Part shown: piece after piece, positions 1 to 6,741 of the stretch | Numbering within the stretch: the first letter of the stretch is position 1 | Layout of the letters: each line of letters starts with the position of its first letter | Assembly: GCA_013696835.1 (NCBI GenBank) | Contig: JACCXV010000076.1 | Location: 1 to 8,916 of the forward strand | DNA length: 8,916 nt | Source: Gemmatimonadota bacterium | Lineage (GTDB): Bacteria > Gemmatimonadota > Gemmatimonadetes > JACCXV01 | Direction of reading: 5' to 3' | Translations under genes and position numbers: made by a program | The notes under the pieces: model-generated | What the model saw: the letters and a program-made list of their open reading frames with translations, nothing else | What the model was told of the DNA's origin: nothing | Databases searched by the model: none

Positions 1-2667
1 GCCGCCCGCCTGCGCGAGATGCGGCCTGCCGCCGCCGCCGCCGCCCACGATGCCTCCCACCCGCTTGACGACGTCCACGGCGGAGATCCTTCCGGCCTGC
101 ACGAGATCGTCGGTGACGAGCGCCAGGATCGCGGCCTTGCCGTTCAGCTCCGCGCCGACCACGCCCACACCCGATCCCAGCCGGCTGCGCAGCGCATCTC
201 CGATCGCTCGCAGGTCGTCCGCGTTCACCGCGCTCGCGCGGTAGGTCACCACGGCGGTGCCCTCGATCATCGTGCGGTTCTTCAGAAGGTCGCCGTCCCC
301 GCCCTGATCCTGACGCGCGGCGGCCAGCTTGCGCTCGATCTCACGCCGCTCCTCCTGCAGGCGCAGAACGCGCTCCGGCACGTCTTCAGGCCCCGACTTG
401 AGCGCCTGCGCCGCCGCCGCGAGCGCGCCCTCACGGGAGCGGAAGTGCTCGAGGGCCCGGCGACCGGTCACGACGTGGATGCGCCGCACGCCCCCGGCCA
501 CGGACTCCTCGCGCACGATCCGGACGGGTCCGATCTCGCCCGTGCGCAGCACGTGGCAGCCGCCGCAAAGCTCACGCGAGACGCCCTCGCCGATCGTGAC
601 CATGCGCACCACATCGCCGTACTTCTCCCCGAAAAGAGCCATGGCGCCCCGGTCCCGCGCTTCCGCGAACGGAAGGACTTCCTTGGTGACAGGGAGGTCC
701 GCGAGCACCAGCTCGTTCGCGTCGTCCTCGACCCGCCGGACCGTCTCCTCCCCCAGCGGGGCCGGATGTGTGAAGTCGAACGTCATCTTCTCGGGCGCCA
801 CGAGGGAGCCCGCCTGCCGAACGTGCTCCCCGAGGCGCTGCCGAAGGAGCGCGTGCAGGAGGTGCGTCACCGTATGATGCCGTTCGGTGTCGAGCCGGCG
901 TTCGCGCGCGACGCGGGCGATCACCGGCACGCCCGGACGAATGGCGTCCCGCTGGCCCTCGACCACGCCCACGACCGCGAGGAAGCGCTGTCCCTCGCCC
1001 GCTCCTTCCCGCACGACCTCCACGACCTCCAGCCGGAAGGCAGGCGTGACTCCCGCGGCGCTCTCGATCTCGCCGCGGTCACTGACCTGACCCCCGCCGG
1101 CGGCATAGAACGGAGACTCCGCGAGGGTGACGACGAGGTGCTCCCCCCGCGGGGCAACGGCCGCCAGGACCGTTCCGACCTCGAGCCCGGCGGCTTCGCG
1201 ATATCCGACGAAGCGGCTGGCGGCGGTGCCGGAGGCCCCTGTGTCGTCGCCGTCCCCGGCCGCGCCCGAAGCTCCGGGCCGGACCGTGAAGCGCGAGTGA
1301 CTGCGGGCGCGCGCGCGCTGCTGCTGCATGAGCTCGTCGTAGCCTGCGCGATCGAGCTGGGCTCCCCGCTCCGCGGCCATGATCTCCGTCAGGTCCGGTG
1401 GAAAGCCGTGCGTGTCGTAGAGCCTGAACACGACGTTCCCCGGGACCTCCGCACCGGCTGGCAGGGCCGCCATCGCATCCTCGAAGACTCCGATGCCCTG
1501 CTCGACGGTCTGGAGGAAGCGCTCCTCCTCCGCGCGCACGATCAGGCGGATCGCGTCCACGCGCGCGACGAGCTCAGGATAGGCGTCGCGCATGCGCTCG
1601 ACGACGTCGGGCACGAGGCGCTCCAGCAGCGGCTCCCGCTGGTCCAGCAGCCACGCGTGACGAATCGCACGCCGCGCGATGCGCCGCAGCACGTAGCCCC
1701 GCCCTTCGTTGGCGGGATAGACTCCGTCGGCGACGAGGAAGGTCACAGCGCGCGCATGGTCGGCGATCACGCGCATCGACACGCCGGACTCCGTCGCCCC
1801 GTCGTACGGACGGCCGACGAGCTCCGAGATGCGCTCGAGGAGCGGCCGAAAGAGGTCCGCGTCGTAGTTCGAGGGCACCCCCTGGAGGACCGCTGCAGCG
1901 CGCTCGAGGCCCATGCCCGTGTCCACCGACGGGCGAGGCAGGCTGGCGAGCGTGCCGTCGGCCGCGCGGTCGTATTGCATGAACACCAGGTTCCAGATCT
2001 CCAGGAAGCGGGCGTCGTCGTTCGCCGGCGTGGGCCGCTCCGCCGAGTCGGCGTCCGTGCGAGCCGTCGAGCCCGCTGGCGTCGGACGCTCCCCCGGGCC
2101 TTCGGGTGTGCGCGCCGCGCCGTGTCCGGGACCCAGGTCGTAGAAGATCTCGGAGCAGGGGCCGCAGGGGCCCGTCTCACCCATCGCCCAGAAGTTGTCC
2201 TTGTCGCCCATGCGGAGGAGCCGCTCCTCCGGGATCCCCACGACGCTGCGCCAGAGGGCATGGGCTTCGTCGTCACGCTCGTGCACGGTGGCCCACAGCC
2301 GTTCCGGGGGCAGGCCGAGCTCCTGCGTCACGAACTGCCAGGCGAGCCGGATCGCCTCCTCCTTGAAATAGTCGCCGAAGGAGAAGTTGCCGAGCATCTC
2401 GAAGAACGTGTGATGCCTCGGGGTCCGCCCCACGTTCTCCAGGTCGTTGTGCTTGCCGCTGACGCGCAGGCACTTCTGGGAGCTCGCGGCACGCGTGTAC
2501 GGCCGGCGCTCGCGCCCGGTGAACACGTCCTTGAACTGGACCATCCCGGCATTGGTGAAGAGCAGTGTGGGGTCGTCCCCCGGCACGAGGGAGGACGATT
2601 CGACGACGGCGTGGCCGTGGCGACGGAAGAAGTCGAGGAAGCGGCTGCGGATCTCGCTGGCGTTCAT
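1..2667 (-). CDS. alaS: alanyl-tRNA synthetase (3' end cut by window)
   Basis: Cytoplasmic class IIc synthetase that charges tRNA-Ala with alanine and hydrolyses mischarged Ser/Gly-tRNA-Ala. The frame is open for 889 codons from ATG at 2667 to the window edge. Since it already reaches the C-terminal GGGGGGRPHLAQAGG segment, only about 10-20 codons should be missing. The catalytic core is visible: GKHNDLENVG (residues 71-80) and RHHTFFEMLGNFSFGDYF (84-101) form class II motif 2, and GMGLERAAAVLQG (251-263) forms motif 3. The editing domain has HxxxH (H598, H602) and CGGCH (C701, H705), the four zinc/editing ligands; the commoner CGGTH has Thr where this has Cys. A Pro/Thr/Ala-rich insertion of about 40 residues (180-219) precedes FLEIWNLVF and is longer than the equivalent E. 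coli loop. The start is chosen because MNASEIRSRFLDFF matches the usual AlaS N-terminus. It is divergent from the EamA gene, 71 bases away. The identification is essentially certain. Confidence 0.98.
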   Translation of the reverse strand, partial: MNASEIRSRFLDFFRRHGHAVVESSSLVPGDDPTLLFTNAGMVQFKDVFTGRERRPYTRAASSQKCLRVSGKHNDLENVGRTPRHHTFFEMLGNFSFGDYFKEEAIRLAWQFVTQELGLPPERLWATVHERDDEAHALWRSVVGIPEERLLRMGDKDNFWAMGETGPCGPCSEIFYDLGPGHGAARTPEGPGERPTPAGSTARTDADSAERPTPANDDARFLEIWNLVFMQYDRAADGTLASLPRPSVDTGMGLERAAAVLQGVPSNYDADLFRPLLERISELVGRPYDGATESGVSMRVIADHARAVTFLVADGVYPANEGRGYVLRRIARRAIRHAWLLDQREPLLERLVPDVVERMRDAYPELVARVDAIRLIVRAEEERFLQTVEQGIGVFEDAMAALPAGAEVPGNVVFRLYDTHGFPPDLTEIMAAERGAQLDRAGYDELMQQQRARARSHSRFTVRPGASGAAGDGDDTGASGTAASRFVGYREAAGLEVGTVLAAVAPRGEHLVVTLAESPFYAAGGGQVSDRGEIESAAGVTPAFRLEVVEVVREGAGEGQRFLAVVGVVEGQRDAIRPGVPVIARVARERRLDTERHHTVTHLLHALLRQRLGEHVRQAGSLVAPEKMTFDFTHPAPLGEETVRRVEDDANELVLADLPVTKEVLPFAEARDRGAMALFGEKYGDVVRMVTIGEGVSRELCGGCHVLRTGEIGPVRIVREESVAGGVRRIHVVTGRRALEHFRSREGALAAAAQALKSGPEDVPERVLRLQEERREIERKLAAARQDQGGDGDLLKNRTMIEGTAVVTYRASAVNADDLRAIGDALRSRLGSGVGVVGAELNGKAAILALVTDDLVQAGRISAVDVVKRVGGIVGGGGGGRPHLAQAGG
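2011..2130 (-). other. Pro/Thr/Ala-rich insertion in AlaS catalytic domain
   Basis: This covers AlaS residues 180-219, between the FYDLG and FLEIWNLVF core segments. From memory, the E. coli enzyme has only about 17-18 residues here. The segment is low-complexity and contains the motif ERPTPA twice (residues 193-198 and 210-215), which suggests a small internal duplication. It is probably a flexible surface loop. No zinc-ligand pattern is visible in it. The boundaries are approximate. Confidence 0.6.
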
Positions 2668-2676
2668 GGGGCGGTC

Positions 2677-2682
2677 AATATA
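2677..2682 (-). promoter_or_regulatory. candidate alaS -10 box (leaderless start)
   Basis: TATATT on the minus strand, a 5/6 match to TATAAT, ends nine bases before the alaS ATG. A transcript starting 6-8 bases downstream would begin at or within two bases of the ATG and so have essentially no leader. Consistent with this, no Shine-Dalgarno sequence lies at normal spacing; the nearest purine run, GGGAGA, is about 15 bases from the ATG. No good -35 box is visible. The ATATAT core is nearly palindromic and is the only AT-rich stretch in the divergent gap, so it might also serve the EamA gene on the other strand. Confidence 0.45.
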
Positions 2683-2729
2683 TCTCCCGCTCTTTCCCCG
2701 GCTCCATTCACCCCCTCGCAGGCGCCCGC

Positions 2730-2735
2730 GGAGGA
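2730..2735 (+). promoter_or_regulatory. ribosome binding site deciding the EamA start
   Basis: GGAGGA on the plus strand ends three bases before a GTG at 2739. The spacing is a little short, but this is the only good Shine-Dalgarno match near the point where homology to EamA proteins begins. It supports GTG at 2739 over the upstream ATG at 2565, which would start inside alaS and add a low-complexity Arg/Gly leader unlike any transporter. Confidence 0.55.
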
Positions 2736-2738
2736 CGC

Positions 2739-3650
2739 GTGGTACACGTCGTCCTGCTCCTCACGCAGGCGCTGCTCGCATCGCTGGCGATCGCGGCCAA
2801 GCTCGCGCTGCGCGAGCTGCCCGCAGCCGGGCTGGTGCTCCTTCGCGTGGGCGGTGCGGGGCTCGTGCTCGCGGCCGTCGTGCCGCGCGCGCGGCTCGCG
2901 TCCGCCTTCCGCGCCGACCTCCCCAGCCTCGCCCTCTACAGCCTCCTTGGAGTGGTCGCCAACCAGCTGCTCTACGTCGGGGGGCTGACGCACACCACCG
3001 CCATCAACGCCAACATCCTGATCACGACGGTGCCCGTCTTCACACTCGCGATCGCGGCGCTTCTCGGCCGTGAACGGGCTACGCCGGTGGCACTCGGGGG
3101 GCTGGCGCTGGCGCTGGCCGGTGCACTGGTGCTCGTCCGCGCCGGCGACGTGGACCTGCAGCGCGAACGGTCGCTGGGGAACGCCATGATCGTCATGAAC
3201 GCGCTCGCCTACGCCGGCTACCTTGTGCTCTCGAAGGACCTGCTGGCGCGCTATCCTCCGCTCGTCGTGACGGCGGCCGTGTTCCTGCTCGGGACCGTCG
3301 GCGTCCTCCCGTTCGGGGCACCGGCGCTGGCCACGCTGGACTGGGCTGCCGTGTCGAGCCGAACCTGGCTGGCCGTGCTGTACATCATCCTCGTCCCCAC
3401 GGCGGCGGCCTACGGGCTGAGCCTCTGGGCGCTCTCCCGCTCGTCCTCGACGGTGGTCGCCGTCTACGTGTACGTCCAGCCGCTGGTCACGATGCTCCTC
3501 GCTCCGGCCGTGCTCGGCGAGAGTGTCGGCGTCGACGCCCTGGTTGCCGGGGCTGCGATCTTCGCCGGAATCGCGCTGGTGACGCTGGGCCGCAGGGAGC
3601 GGCCCGTCGGCGATGAGGTGCGCGAGGAGGTGCCCGAGACGGGACTGTGA
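2739..3650 (+). CDS. EamA/DMT-superfamily transporter
   Basis: Predicted inner-membrane permease of the drug/metabolite transporter superfamily, 303 residues, the usual length for a two-domain EamA protein. The chain is almost wholly hydrophobic with about ten transmembrane segments in two homologous halves (roughly residues 4-133 and 147-285). Family-typical stretches are visible: KLALRELPAAGLVLLRVGGA near the N-terminus, ALYSLLGVVANQLLYVGGL and TTAINANILITTVPVFTLA in the first half, and YGLSLWALSRSSSTVVAVY followed by QPLVTMLLAPAVLGE in the second. These proteins export or import amino acids, metabolites or drugs, and the substrate cannot be read from the sequence. The C-terminal 20 residues are charged and should face the cytoplasm. 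The gene is the only plus-strand gene here and lies between recX (convergent, 13 bases between stops) and alaS (divergent), interrupting an otherwise collinear recA-recX-alaS order. GTG is the preferred start. Confidence 0.9.
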   Translation: MVHVVLLLTQALLASLAIAAKLALRELPAAGLVLLRVGGAGLVLAAVVPRARLASAFRADLPSLALYSLLGVVANQLLYVGGLTHTTAINANILITTVPVFTLAIAALLGRERATPVALGGLALALAGALVLVRAGDVDLQRERSLGNAMIVMNALAYAGYLVLSKDLLARYPPLVVTAAVFLLGTVGVLPFGAPALATLDWAAVSSRTWLAVLYIILVPTAAAYGLSLWALSRSSSTVVAVYVYVQPLVTMLLAPAVLGESVGVDALVAGAAIFAGIALVTLGRRERPVGDEVREEVPETGL

Positions 3651-3663
3651 ACGCCGGGAGGAG

Positions 3664-4170
3664 CTACCCGTCCGCTGGCAGGGCTGACGCTTCCGAGCCG
3701 GGCCGTCCCGCGTCGATCAGCTCCCGCACCACGCTCGCCACCGTCGAGGCTGCGAATCCGCGCCTCGCCAGGTAGCCCGAGAGACGGCGGCGAGCGGCCA
3801 CGGCGTCGAGGCCGCGCAGGCGCGGCAGGCGCCGGACGGCGACCTCGCGCGCAAGCTCGGGTTCCCCAAGCCCACGCTCCTCGAAGCCGTTCAGCACGGC
3901 CAGCTCGGCGATTGAATCCACGATCCCCTTCGTACGCAATCCGGTGAGCAGCCGGCGGCTGCCCTGGGGGTTCACCGTCAGCCTGTCCCGCACGAACAGC
4001 CGGGCGTAGCGCTCATCGGAGACGAGCCCCACCGCCTCCAGCCGCGCGAGCACCTCATCGATGTCGGCGCGCGCGTGCCCGCGCCGCCGCAGCTTGCGTG
4101 CAAGCTCGCGCCGGGAGTGCTCGCGCCTGCTCAGCAGGTCGAGAGCGGCCTTGTGGACGGCATCAGACAA
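3664..4170 (-). CDS. recX: recombination regulator RecX
   Basis: RecX binds RecA filaments and modulates, usually inhibits, strand exchange and ATPase activity. From the TTG at 4170 the protein has 168 residues, a normal RecX length. It is all-helical, basic, and made of the three tandem three-helix units of the family: LLSRREHSRRELARKLRRRG (about 12-31), LVSDERYARLFVRDR with GSRRLLTGLRTKGI, and a third C-terminal unit with RRRLSGYLARRGF. The frame stays open upstream to an ATG at 4446, but that part overlaps the repeat-rich recA tail and shows no RecX character. An in-frame GTG at 4326 would also overlap recA by 116 bases. TTG at 4170 is the first start after the recA stop that keeps the whole domain, but it has no good Shine-Dalgarno site, so the start is uncertain. 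It lies 40 bases downstream of recA, probably in the same operon. The stop is TAG. Confidence 0.88.
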   Translation of the reverse strand: MSDAVHKAALDLLSRREHSRRELARKLRRRGHARADIDEVLARLEAVGLVSDERYARLFVRDRLTVNPQGSRRLLTGLRTKGIVDSIAELAVLNGFEERGLGEPELAREVAVRRLPRLRGLDAVAARRRLSGYLARRGFAASTVASVVRELIDAGRPGSEASALPADG

Positions 4171-4175
4171 GCGGC

Positions 4176-4195
4176 GAGATACCCCGCGGGGTCTC
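4176..4195 (-). promoter_or_regulatory. hairpin in the recA-recX gap
   Basis: On the minus strand GAG-A-CCCC-GC-GGGG-TAT-CTC can fold into a GC-rich stem with a small internal bulge; its core ACCCCGCGGGGT is a perfect 12-bp palindrome. It sits between the recA stop (4211-4213) and the recX TTG (4170), five bases before that codon. There is no following T-run, so it is not a standard intrinsic terminator. It could slow ribosomes or polymerase, or mask recX initiation. In E. coli a terminator between recA and recX keeps recX expression low, and a similar role here is an inference. Confidence 0.4.
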
Positions 4196-4210
4196 CGGGA
4201 TCCGCGCGCC

Positions 4211-6595
4211 TCAGCGCCGCGCCGGAGCCGGCTTGGCGGGCTCGCCTCTGGGAGCTCCGCCGAGCGGCCGCGGCCCGTCCGGCCGGAGCCCCGCGGAGAG
4301 CGGGGGACGCGACTCGGTCCTGGCACCGGACTCCGACCGGACTGCCGTGCCCGTGCCGGGGCCAGGCTCCACCTTCCCCGTCGCATCTCCCTTGCCCGCC
4401 GCATCTCCCTTGCCCGCCCCATCTCCCTTGCCCGCCGCTGCGGCACCGGACGCGGCGAGGCGATCGCCGTTCTCCACTCCGGTCACGTCGGCTGCAGGCT
4501 CCTTGAGGATCCCCAGCGCCCGCCGCAGGTCCCGATCGATCGAGGCCGCGATGTCGGGGTTCTCCTTCAGGAAGGCGCGCGAGTTCTCCCTGCCCTGCCC
4601 CAGGCGCTCCTCACCGTACGAGAACCAGGCGCCGGACTTCTCGACGATTCGGCGCTCGACCCCGAGGTCGAGAAGCAGCCCCTCGTGCGAGATCCCCTCG
4701 CCGTAGAGAATGTCGAACTCCGCCTGCTTGAAGGGCGGCGCGACCTTGTTCTTCACGACCTTGACCCGCACGCGATTGCCGGTCGCCTCGTCGCCTTCCT
4801 TGATCGTCCCGATGCGCCGGATGTCTAGCCGCAGGGAGGCGTAGAACTTGAGCGCGCGCCCCCCGGGGGTGGTCTCGGGGCTGTTGTGAACCACCACGTG
4901 ATCTACCAGGTACGTGTGGTTGCCCTCGATCTGGAGATCGAAGCGGTCGCGCTTCCCCCTGGCGGGTGGCTTGGGGTACTTGCGCAGCACACGCATCGGT
5001 ACCGCCCGAAGACTCGTCCGTGAGCTGAGGCGCGTCCCGTTCAAGTGGGCGTCACTCGTGTCAGGCTCCCACCGGAACCGGCCCCTCAGGTTTGGATGAA
5101 GCTTGTAGTCCATCGAAGGGTGCACGAACGGCGCGATCTTCTCCTGAAACCGGGCGGCCCGATCCCCGCTGAAGAGGAGGCTCCGCGATGTCACGGTCGC
5201 GCGGCCCATCCCGAGTTCCTCACAGCGTGCGGCCAAACGCTGCTTGTCCTCGTTGCAGAGTGATGTGTTGTAGATCACCGACGTGCCGTGCCCCCAGCGC
5301 TGGTACGGACCCGCATAGGAGCCATCGTCGCAGTACCACGCTGCAACCGACCGCTCGTCGAGCTGACCGAGCAGTTCGCTGGAGATCGTCCTTCCTCCTT
5401 CAGCAGCGTAGACCGCTCCGTGCAACCAGGCGAGCTGGCGCATGGGGATCGTGTCGAAACCAACCTCGTTGCCGGTCGGAGCCATCTTCGATGCGAACGG
5501 CGCGAGCATCGCGTGCTTCCACGCGCAGTAGTCGACCTGCTTCAGCCCGTGACCCACCCGGAAGTGAGTGTTGTGATCCGAGGCGAAGCGAAGTGACCCA
5601 TCCCCCAGCATGCTGCCCAGGATCAGCTTGAGCTGATCCTCCCGCAGATCGTAGTGCTTGACCGCTGTGAGCACCTCGTCACCGGCCTCGATCTCCGCGG
5701 CGGGCTTCTCCCCGTCCGGCGTGAAGATCAGATGGTTTGGAGTGCACGCGAACTTGCGCACACCCGATCCCCCCGCGGCAGCCACCTCGAACTGAAGCCA
5801 TTCATCGGTCTTGCCGTTGTTGTAGTGGCCCACGATGCGCCTGGGTGAGATCGCGCCTGTTTTCGGATCCATCGACATGACGTCGAGCGTCAGACTCTGG
5901 TTCACGATCTTGCCGATCTTCTGGGTGCTGCCGTCGGCGAGTACCACGCGGGTGTCGTAGTGAAAACATCCGAACATCACGCCTATCTTCTCGCGGATCT
6001 GGTTGATGAAGATCACGCACGTGTTCGAGCGGGCGATCGCGGCCGTGAGCTTGCGCAGCGCCTGCGACATGAGCCGCGCCTGCAACCCCACATGCGAGTC
6101 TCCCATCTCGCCTTCGATCTCGGCTCTGGGAACGAGCGCCGCCACCGAGTCCACGACCACGACGTCCACGGCGTTGGAGCGCACGAGCACCTCCGCGATC
6201 TCGAGCGCCTGCTCGCCCGTGTCGGGCTGCGAGACCAGCAGGTTGTCGACCTGCACGCCGAGCTTGCGCGCATATTCCGCGTCCAGCGCGTGCTCGGCGT
6301 CGATGAACGCCGCCATGCCCCCGCCGCGCTGCGCATTCGCCACCACCTGCAGGGCGATCGTCGTCTTCCCGGACGACTCCGGGCCAAAGACCTCCGTCAC
6401 GCGGCCCCGCGGGATGCCGCCCACGCCGATCGCCGCGTCGAGGTTGATGGCGCCGGTGGGGATCGCATCGACGCGGATGCGCTGATCGGCGCCCAGTCGC
6501 ATGATCGATCCCTTGCCGTGCTGCCGCTCGATCTGCGTGATCGCCAGGTCGAGCGACTTGTTCTTCTCCTCGCGCTCTTTTCGGTGCTCTTCCAT
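4211..6595 (-). CDS. recA: RecA recombinase precursor with in-frame intein
   Basis: RecA forms ATP-dependent filaments on single-stranded DNA for homologous recombination and triggers LexA self-cleavage. The 794-residue precursor is N-extein 1-209, intein 210-571 and C-extein 572-794, giving a 432-residue mature protein. Visible RecA features are Walker A GPESSGKT (71-78), FIDAEHALD with the catalytic Glu (E101), Walker B VVVVDS (145-150), loop L1 around EGEMGDSHVG (161-170), and loop L2 starting at NQIREKIGVMFG (198-209) and resuming with SPETTPGG (572-579). The intein therefore splits L2. The C-extein continues with ALKFYASLRLDIRR and VKNKVAPPFKQAEFDI; the second is the M. tuberculosis intein site, empty here. 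After about residue 697 comes a tail of roughly 98 residues, rich in Gly, Ala, Pro, Lys and Arg, with GKGDxA repeats. It is longer than in E. coli RecA (352 residues in total) and basic, not acidic. ATG at 6595 has an AGGAG site five bases upstream. recX follows. Confidence 0.98.
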   Translation of the reverse strand: MEEHRKEREEKNKSLDLAITQIERQHGKGSIMRLGADQRIRVDAIPTGAINLDAAIGVGGIPRGRVTEVFGPESSGKTTIALQVVANAQRGGGMAAFIDAEHALDAEYARKLGVQVDNLLVSQPDTGEQALEIAEVLVRSNAVDVVVVDSVAALVPRAEIEGEMGDSHVGLQARLMSQALRKLTAAIARSNTCVIFINQIREKIGVMFGCFHYDTRVVLADGSTQKIGKIVNQSLTLDVMSMDPKTGAISPRRIVGHYNNGKTDEWLQFEVAAAGGSGVRKFACTPNHLIFTPDGEKPAAEIEAGDEVLTAVKHYDLREDQLKLILGSMLGDGSLRFASDHNTHFRVGHGLKQVDYCAWKHAMLAPFASKMAPTGNEVGFDTIPMRQLAWLHGAVYAAEGGRTISSELLGQLDERSVAAWYCDDGSYAGPYQRWGHGTSVIYNTSLCNEDKQRLAARCEELGMGRATVTSRSLLFSGDRAARFQEKIAPFVHPSMDYKLHPNLRGRFRWEPDTSDAHLNGTRLSSRTSLRAVPMRVLRKYPKPPARGKRDRFDLQIEGNHTYLVDHVVVHNSPETTPGGRALKFYASLRLDIRRIGTIKEGDEATGNRVRVKVVKNKVAPPFKQAEFDILYGEGISHEGLLLDLGVERRIVEKSGAWFSYGEERLGQGRENSRAFLKENPDIAASIDRDLRRALGILKEPAADVTGVENGDRLAASGAAAAGKGDGAGKGDAAGKGDATGKVEPGPGTGTAVRSESGARTESRPPLSAGLRPDGPRPLGGAPRGEPAKPAPARR
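4383..4436 (-). repeat. 18-bp tandem repeat, three units, in the recA tail
   Basis: Three head-to-tail 18-bp units (4383-4400, 4401-4418, 4419-4436) occur. The first two are identical and the third differs at its first two plus-strand bases. In the RecA frame each unit encodes six residues of the type GKGDxA, so copy-number change would keep the frame. The repeat lies in the C-terminal tail beyond the conserved RecA core. It also produces the spurious REM repeats in the overlapping recX-frame extension. Confidence 0.9.
4883..5968 (-). mobile_element. RecA intein with LAGLIDADG homing endonuclease
   Basis: In-frame protein-splicing element of 362 residues (precursor residues 210-571). The splice junctions are VMFG/CFHYDTRV and VVVHN/SPETT. 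Splicing residues are all present: Cys210 at the N-terminus, TPNH (285-288) as block B with its His, block F around RFDLQIEGNHTYLVD (551-565), the terminal His570-Asn571 pair, and Ser572 as the +1 extein nucleophile. Between the splicing blocks are two dodecapeptide endonuclease motifs, LGSMLGDGS (326-334, Asp332) and AAWYCDDGS (418-426, Asp423/Asp424), so both catalytic acidic residues look intact. The insertion point and blocks such as TRV-LADGST-KIGKIV and LGS-GDG resemble, from memory, the Mycobacterium leprae RecA intein, which uses this L2-loop site; the M. tuberculosis intein uses a different site. Hand-counted lines inside the intein are about 57-67% GC, slightly lower than most neighbouring coding DNA, which could reflect transfer. 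Confidence 0.96.
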
Positions 6596-6596
6596 G

Positions 6597-6605
6597 TCCT
6601 CTCCT
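6597..6605 (-). promoter_or_regulatory. recA ribosome binding site
   Basis: AGGAGAGGA on the minus strand lies directly upstream of the recA ATG; the AGGAG core is five bases from the start. It is the strongest Shine-Dalgarno sequence in the window, fits high RecA expression, and fixes the start at 6595. It contrasts with alaS and the small regulator gene, which appear leaderless. Confidence 0.8.
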
Positions 6606-6655
6606 GATTGACGCTTGCGGGTGGCGGAATCGTTGTGCGGACCGCGGCGGATCCG

Positions 6656-6691
6656 CAGGCGCCGGCGAATAGCCTGGCGCCGGCGAACAGA
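6656..6691 (-). repeat. 18-bp direct repeat upstream of recA
   Basis: Two adjacent 18-bp units (6656-6673 and 6674-6691) match at 15 of 18 positions and share the core GGCGCCGGCGAA (plus strand). A weaker third copy may follow at 6692-6709. The repeat lies 60-95 bases upstream of the recA ATG, where an SOS operator or activator site would be expected. It does not form the E. coli CTGT-N8-ACAG box or the Bacillus-type GAAC-N4-GTTC palindrome. It may be a regulator site or a chance duplication. No convincing recA promoter was found in the 146-base gap between the upstream gene and recA. Confidence 0.5.
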
Positions 6692-6741
6692 CTAGGGCCG
6701 GTAGCGACGATGAGACGGACAACGACGAGCGCAGGCGCGCA

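Noticed and set aside
19..2988. 989-residue open frame on the plus strand opposite alaS
   Set aside because: It is antisense to a clear, complete-core alaS and reads as Arg/Ala/His-rich nonsense with no domain. Long antisense open frames are expected in GC-rich coding DNA.
4171..4446. N-terminal extension of recX reaching back to an ATG at 4446
   Set aside because: It is the recA tail read in another frame, including repeats produced by the 18-bp units, with no RecX-like sequence. RecX of normal length starts after the recA stop.
4883..5968. recA treated as a disrupted gene or as two separate genes
   Set aside because: The insertion is in frame, has no stop, and ends with the canonical His-Asn/Ser splice junction, so it is an intein, not a disruption.
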